A stretch of 64,000 bases of DNA, from positions 5,394,001 to 5,458,000 of the forward strand of contig NZ_AP022608.1 of the NCBI RefSeq assembly GCF_010728925.1, in the 5' to 3' direction. The notes below the pieces were generated by a model, which saw only the letters and a program-made list of their open reading frames with translations, was not told the DNA's origin and did not search any database. A program made the position numbers and the translations under genes. Position 1 is the first letter of the stretch, and each line of letters opens with the position of its first letter. Source of the stretch: Mycolicibacterium gadium. Its GTDB lineage: Bacteria > Actinomycetota > Actinomycetes > Mycobacteriales > Mycobacteriaceae. This document shows positions 60,572-64,000 of this stretch, piece by piece.

Positions 60572-61903
60572 ATGGCAACATCACCCCCTGTGGACGCGAC
60601 GGCTGTGGAATCGACGACCTCCGGGGATTCCTCGCCGGGGGCGAAGTCGCCGAGCCGAACCAAGATGGTTTTGATCCTGGGACTGTTGGTTGCCCTTGGC
60701 CCGCTGACCATCGACATGTACCTGCCGGCGTTGCCGAAGATCGCCGACGACCTCGGGGTGTCGTCGTCGGTGGCGCAGCTGACGCTCACCGGAACCCTCG
60801 CGGGCCTCGCCCTCGGACAGCTGATCGTCGGTCCGCTGTCGGACTCGCTCGGTCGGCGCCGACCGCTGATGGCCGGCATCGTCCTCCACATGCTGGCGTC
60901 GCTGGTGTGCCTCTTCGCGCCGAACATCGCTGTCCTGGGCGTGGCGCGCGGGCTGCAGGGTGTGGGTGCCGCCGCGGCGATGGTCGTGGCGTTCGCCGCG
61001 ATCGGGGATCTGTTCGAAGAGTCCGTCGCCGCCACGGTCTTTTCCCGAGTGATGCTCGTGCTCGGCGCTGCCCCGGTGCTCGCCCCCTCGCTGGGTGCGG
61101 TCGTGCTGTTGAAGGCGTCCTGGCATTGGGTCTTCGCCGTGCTGGTGGTCATGGCGGGGGCGCTGTTGTTGCTGGCCGCCCTGGCGTTGCCGGAAACCCT
61201 GCCGGCGTCGCATCGACGTCCGCTGAAGGTGCGCAGCATCGCGGCCACCTATGTCGAGGTTCTGCGCGACGTCCGCTTCGTCGTGCTGGTCCTCGTCGCC
61301 GCGCTCGGCATGTCCGGGCTGTTCGCGTACATCGCGGGTGCGGCCTTCGTGCTGCAGGGCCGGTACGGGTTGGACCAGCAGGCCTTCGCGCTGGTGTTCG
61401 CGGCAGGTGCCGTCGCGCTGATCGGTGCCACCCAGTTCAACGTGGTGCTCCTGCGCCGGTTCACGCCGCAAACCATCGCGCTGTGGGCGCTGGCCGCAGC
61501 ATCCGTGGTGGGCGTTGTGTTCGTGGGTCTTTCGGCTGCCCATGTCGGTGGACTATTCGGATTCGTCATTCCTGTGTGGGCGATCCTCGGTGCGATGGGT
61601 CTGGTGATTCCGAACGCTCCCGCCGTCGCACTGACCCGGCATCCCGAGGCCGCGGGTACCGCGGCGGCGGCGCTCGGCGCGGCGCAGTTCGGGCTGGGTG
61701 CGGCGATCGCCCCGCTCGTCGGGGTGCTCGGCAACGACGAGTTCGCCCTCGCGCTCGTGATGACGGTCGGTATGGTGACCGCGTTGTTCGCATTGGCCCT
61801 TACGCTGCGTGTCGGGGCTCGGGCGGTGGGCACGTCGGCGCCCGTATCCAAGGACAATGAGCGGGACGGTGTCATCGGCGACGCCGTCCCAGAGCCGGCC
61901 TGA
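60572..61903 (+). CDS. Bcr/CflA-type MFS drug:H+ antiporter
   Basis: 443 aa, 12 membrane helices, DHA1 class. Motifs: LGPLTIDMYLPALPKIADDLGVSSSVAQLTLTG (Bcr/CflA start), GPLSDSLGRRRPL (motif A), ARGLQGVGAAAAMVVAFAAIGDLF (motif B region), and APVLAPSLGA (motif C). A hydrophilic N-terminal tail of about 30 residues and C-terminal tail of 25 flank it. Likely exports small drugs or metabolites. Confidence 0.9.
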   Translation: MATSPPVDATAVESTTSGDSSPGAKSPSRTKMVLILGLLVALGPLTIDMYLPALPKIADDLGVSSSVAQLTLTGTLAGLALGQLIVGPLSDSLGRRRPLMAGIVLHMLASLVCLFAPNIAVLGVARGLQGVGAAAAMVVAFAAIGDLFEESVAATVFSRVMLVLGAAPVLAPSLGAVVLLKASWHWVFAVLVVMAGALLLLAALALPETLPASHRRPLKVRSIAATYVEVLRDVRFVVLVLVAALGMSGLFAYIAGAAFVLQGRYGLDQQAFALVFAAGAVALIGATQFNVVLLRRFTPQTIALWALAAASVVGVVFVGLSAAHVGGLFGFVIPVWAILGAMGLVIPNAPAVALTRHPEAAGTAAAALGAAQFGLGAAIAPLVGVLGNDEFALALVMTVGMVTALFALALTLRVGARAVGTSAPVSKDNERDGVIGDAVPEPA

Positions 61904-61984
61904 GGTCTGTGATGGCGCGACCCTGATTTGTCGGGGTCGGCCACCATCCGTAGCGTCGGCCGAATCTTTGAGTAAGTCGATGTG

Positions 61985-63985
61985 ATGTACGAGACCCTGA
62001 CCTCCCGCAGTGCCACGGCGAACCCGTGGCACGCCTTGTGGGCGATGCTGGTCGGCTTCTTCATGATCCTCGTGGACGCGACGATCGTGTCGGTCGCCAA
62101 CCCGTCGATCATGGCCGCGCTCGACGCCAGCTACGACGCGGTCATCTGGGTGACGAGCGCCTACCTCCTCGCCTATGCGGTTCCGCTGCTCGTGGCGGGC
62201 CGACTCGGCGACCGGTTCGGACCCAAGAACCTCTATGTGCTGGGGCTGACGGTCTTCACCCTGGCGTCGCTGTGGTGCGGGCTGGCCGACAGCATCAACA
62301 CGCTGATCATCGCGCGGGTCATGCAGGGTTTTGGGGCGGCTCTGCTCACACCGCAGACGCTGTCGACCATCACCCGCATCTTCCCGGCCGACCGGCGCGG
62401 TGTCGCGATGAGCCTGTGGGGCGCGACGGCGGGCGTGGCGACACTGGTCGGTCCGCTCGCCGGTGGTCTGTTGCTCGACGTCCTGGGCTGGCAGTGGATC
62501 TTCTTCGTCAACGTGCCGGTTGGTGTCCTCGGGGTCGCCCTCGCCGTGCGACTGATTCCGCAATTGGACACCCAGGTGAAGCGGTTCGATCTGCTCGGTA
62601 TGGCCCTGTCCGGGATCGGCATGTTCATGATCGTGTTCGCCCTCCAGGAAGGGCAGTCGCACAACTGGGCGCCGTGGGTGTGGGGCACGATCGCGGGTGG
62701 CATCGGCTTCATGGCCGCGTTCCTGTTCTGGCAGTACGTCAACCCCACCGACCCGCTCGTCCCGCTGCGCATCTTCCGGGACCGTGACTTCTCGCTGTCC
62801 AACATCGGCGTGGCCACCATCGGATTCGTCGTGACGGCGATGATCGTGCCGGTCATGTTCTACGCCCAGGAGGTGTGCGGCCTCTCGCCGACGCGTTCGG
62901 CACTGGTGGTGGCGCCGATGGCCATCGCGAGCGGTGTGCTCGCACCGTTCGTCGGCAGAATCATCGACAGATCGCATCCGCGTCCGGTGATCGGCTTCGG
63001 CTTCTCGCTGGTGGCGATCGCGATGACGTGGCTGTCCATAGAAATGACGTCCGCCACCCCGATCTGGCGGATCGTGCTCCCGTTGACGATCACCGGCGTT
63101 GGAATGGCCTTTATCTGGTCGCCGCTGGCGGCGACCGCAACCCGCAACCTGCCGCCGCAATTGGCCGGGGCGGGGTCGGGCGTCTACAACACCACCCGTC
63201 AGGTGGGTTCGGTGCTCGGCAGCGCCGGCGTGGCGGCCTTCATGACGTGGCGGATCAGCGACGAGGTCGGAGTGACTCGGGCGGAATCTGCCCAGGGCGA
63301 AGGTGTGGTGGACCTGTTGCCGGCATTCCTGCAGGAGCCGTTCTCGGCCGCGATGTCGCAGACGCTGCTGTTGCCGGCGTTCTTCGCGTTGTTCGGGGTG
63401 GGCGCGGCGCTGTTCTTCCTAGGGTTCGGTAGTCCGCGGTCGGTGGTGTTCGACGATCCGCACGCCGACCGCGGCATCGGCATCGCCCCGGGATGGAGCG
63501 ACGACGACGGGTTCGCGGTCGACCACGACGAGTACGTCGAGTACACGGTGTCGTGGGATGACTTGGAACCGGGCACGACAGGTCGGCCAGCCGCCGCGTC
63601 CGACCCCGAACCGGCCACCGAGCCGATGGCTTCCCGTCCGCAGCACGTACTGCATGCGCCCGCGGACCTCTGGCACGACGAGCCGGTCGAGTCCTGGCGC
63701 CACGTGACCGACGAATACCCGGCCGTGGTCGAGGAGACTCCGCCCGCAGCGCAGGACATCCTGGACTTTCTGCGCGCCGAAAATACTTCCGCGCCCAAGG
63801 TCGAGCCGATCGGATTCGCGCACAACGGATTTCACGTCGACGAGCGCGAGCGGTCGCGGCACCGGGCCCGCGACGAAGAGCCCGAGCCGCGGACGTTCTG
63901 GTTCGAGTCAAACGGCAGGCATGCGCGCGATGATCCCGATGACAGGTCCCGCCACGGCAGACACTCCACCCCCTGGCCGGACTGA
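61985..63985 (+). CDS. EmrB/QacA-type 14-helix MFS exporter with long C-terminal tail (Rv1250-like)
   Basis: 666 aa. DHA2 class: [20 protein letters not shown] (motif D1), [17 protein letters not shown] (motif A), [26 protein letters not shown] (motif B) and [20 protein letters not shown] (motif C). Fourteen helices end near residue 475. The last 190 residues are a charged cytoplasmic tail (acidic, then His/Arg-rich: [14 protein letters not shown]) that is longer than usual and probably disordered. ATG 61985 is preferred; GTG 61982 immediately precedes it. The window ends 15 bases after the stop. Confidence 0.91.
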   Translation: MYETLTSRSATANPWHALWAMLVGFFMILVDATIVSVANPSIMAALDASYDAVIWVTSAYLLAYAVPLLVAGRLGDRFGPKNLYVLGLTVFTLASLWCGLADSINTLIIARVMQGFGAALLTPQTLSTITRIFPADRRGVAMSLWGATAGVATLVGPLAGGLLLDVLGWQWIFFVNVPVGVLGVALAVRLIPQLDTQVKRFDLLGMALSGIGMFMIVFALQEGQSHNWAPWVWGTIAGGIGFMAAFLFWQYVNPTDPLVPLRIFRDRDFSLSNIGVATIGFVVTAMIVPVMFYAQEVCGLSPTRSALVVAPMAIASGVLAPFVGRIIDRSHPRPVIGFGFSLVAIAMTWLSIEMTSATPIWRIVLPLTITGVGMAFIWSPLAATATRNLPPQLAGAGSGVYNTTRQVGSVLGSAGVAAFMTWRISDEVGVTRAESAQGEGVVDLLPAFLQEPFSAAMSQTLLLPAFFALFGVGAALFFLGFGSPRSVVFDDPHADRGIGIAPGWSDDDGFAVDHDEYVEYTVSWDDLEPGTTGRPAAASDPEPATEPMASRPQHVLHAPADLWHDEPVESWRHVTDEYPAVVEETPPAAQDILDFLRAENTSAPKVEPIGFAHNGFHVDERERSRHRARDEEPEPRTFWFESNGRHARDDPDDRSRHGRHSTPWPD

Positions 63986-64000
63986 CCTTTTCCGCGAGCA

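Overview
This window is a high-G+C actinobacterial chromosome segment from a mycobacterium, most likely a rapid-growing or environmental Mycolicibacterium-type species. Gene order follows the Mycobacterium tuberculosis stretch from rocA/pruB (Rv1187-Rv1188) to the Rv1250 exporter, and many proteins are recognisable orthologues: FadD36, DapD, DapE, FadD6, FolP2, GpgS, TagA, GlgA/GlgC, the Rv1216c-Rv1219c efflux cluster, SigE-RseA-HtrA-TatB, Mrp, LpqY-SugABC, CorA, Mdh, LpqZ and Kgd. Comparison with M. tuberculosis is from memory, not from a search. I see no rRNA, tRNA or CRISPR array.

Layout. 1-7.0 kb: end of proline catabolism (pruA, pruB), small accessory enzymes (SnoaL-like, Nudix, VOC, M15 peptidase), fadD36, and the divergent lysine/DAP genes dapD and dapE. 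7.0-10.7 kb: an insertion relative to M. tuberculosis holding an ABC-F ATPase with an unusual structured leader and an orphan pair that looks like ESX (type VII) secretion substrates. 10.7-18.4 kb: an AAA/TPR protein, LOG enzyme, FadD6, then a coupled folP2-gpgS-DivIVA-like-tagA cluster and a DUF3117 gene. 18.4-21.0 kb: divergent glgA and glgC (alpha-glucan and maltose-1-phosphate supply). 21.0-25.5 kb: a decayed accessory patch with a frameshifted gene, a broken IS110 transposase and a REP13E12-type HNH gene with a LexA box over its start. 25.5-30.1 kb: a TetR-controlled ABC exporter operon and a methyltransferase. 30.2-33.5 kb: the envelope-stress cluster sigE-rseA-htrA-tatB. 33.5-41 kb: mrp, a lytic transglycosylase, membrane and CBS proteins, a CitE-like lyase, and proline-rich membrane proteins. 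41-46 kb: trehalose recycling (lpqY-sugABC) with a coupled SUFU-domain gene. 46-49.7 kb: a second insertion, a TetR-controlled set of SnoaL, membrane, SnoaL-thioesterase fusion and two DoxX-like genes. 49.7-64 kb: corA, mdh, malic enzyme, lpqZ, two tandem SDRs, kgd and two MFS exporters.

How it fits together. Several blocks feed carbohydrate storage and envelope glycan chemistry: GlgC makes ADP-glucose, GlgA uses it for maltose-1-phosphate or glucan, GpgS starts methylglucose lipopolysaccharide synthesis, and LpqY-SugABC recovers trehalose. Mdh, NAD-malic enzyme, the CitE-like lyase and Kgd cluster around malate and 2-oxoglutarate.

A strong sequence pattern runs through the window. About 20 start codons sit 6-8 nt after a TANNNT -10 hexamer, the geometry of mycobacterial leaderless mRNAs. 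At several divergent gene pairs the two -10 elements overlap or abut, so one short AT-rich patch may start both genes. The best candidates for undescribed biology are the ABC-F leader with its two-codon ORF, the orphan ESX-substrate pair, and the TetR/SnoaL/thioesterase module with two matching operators 2.6 kb apart.
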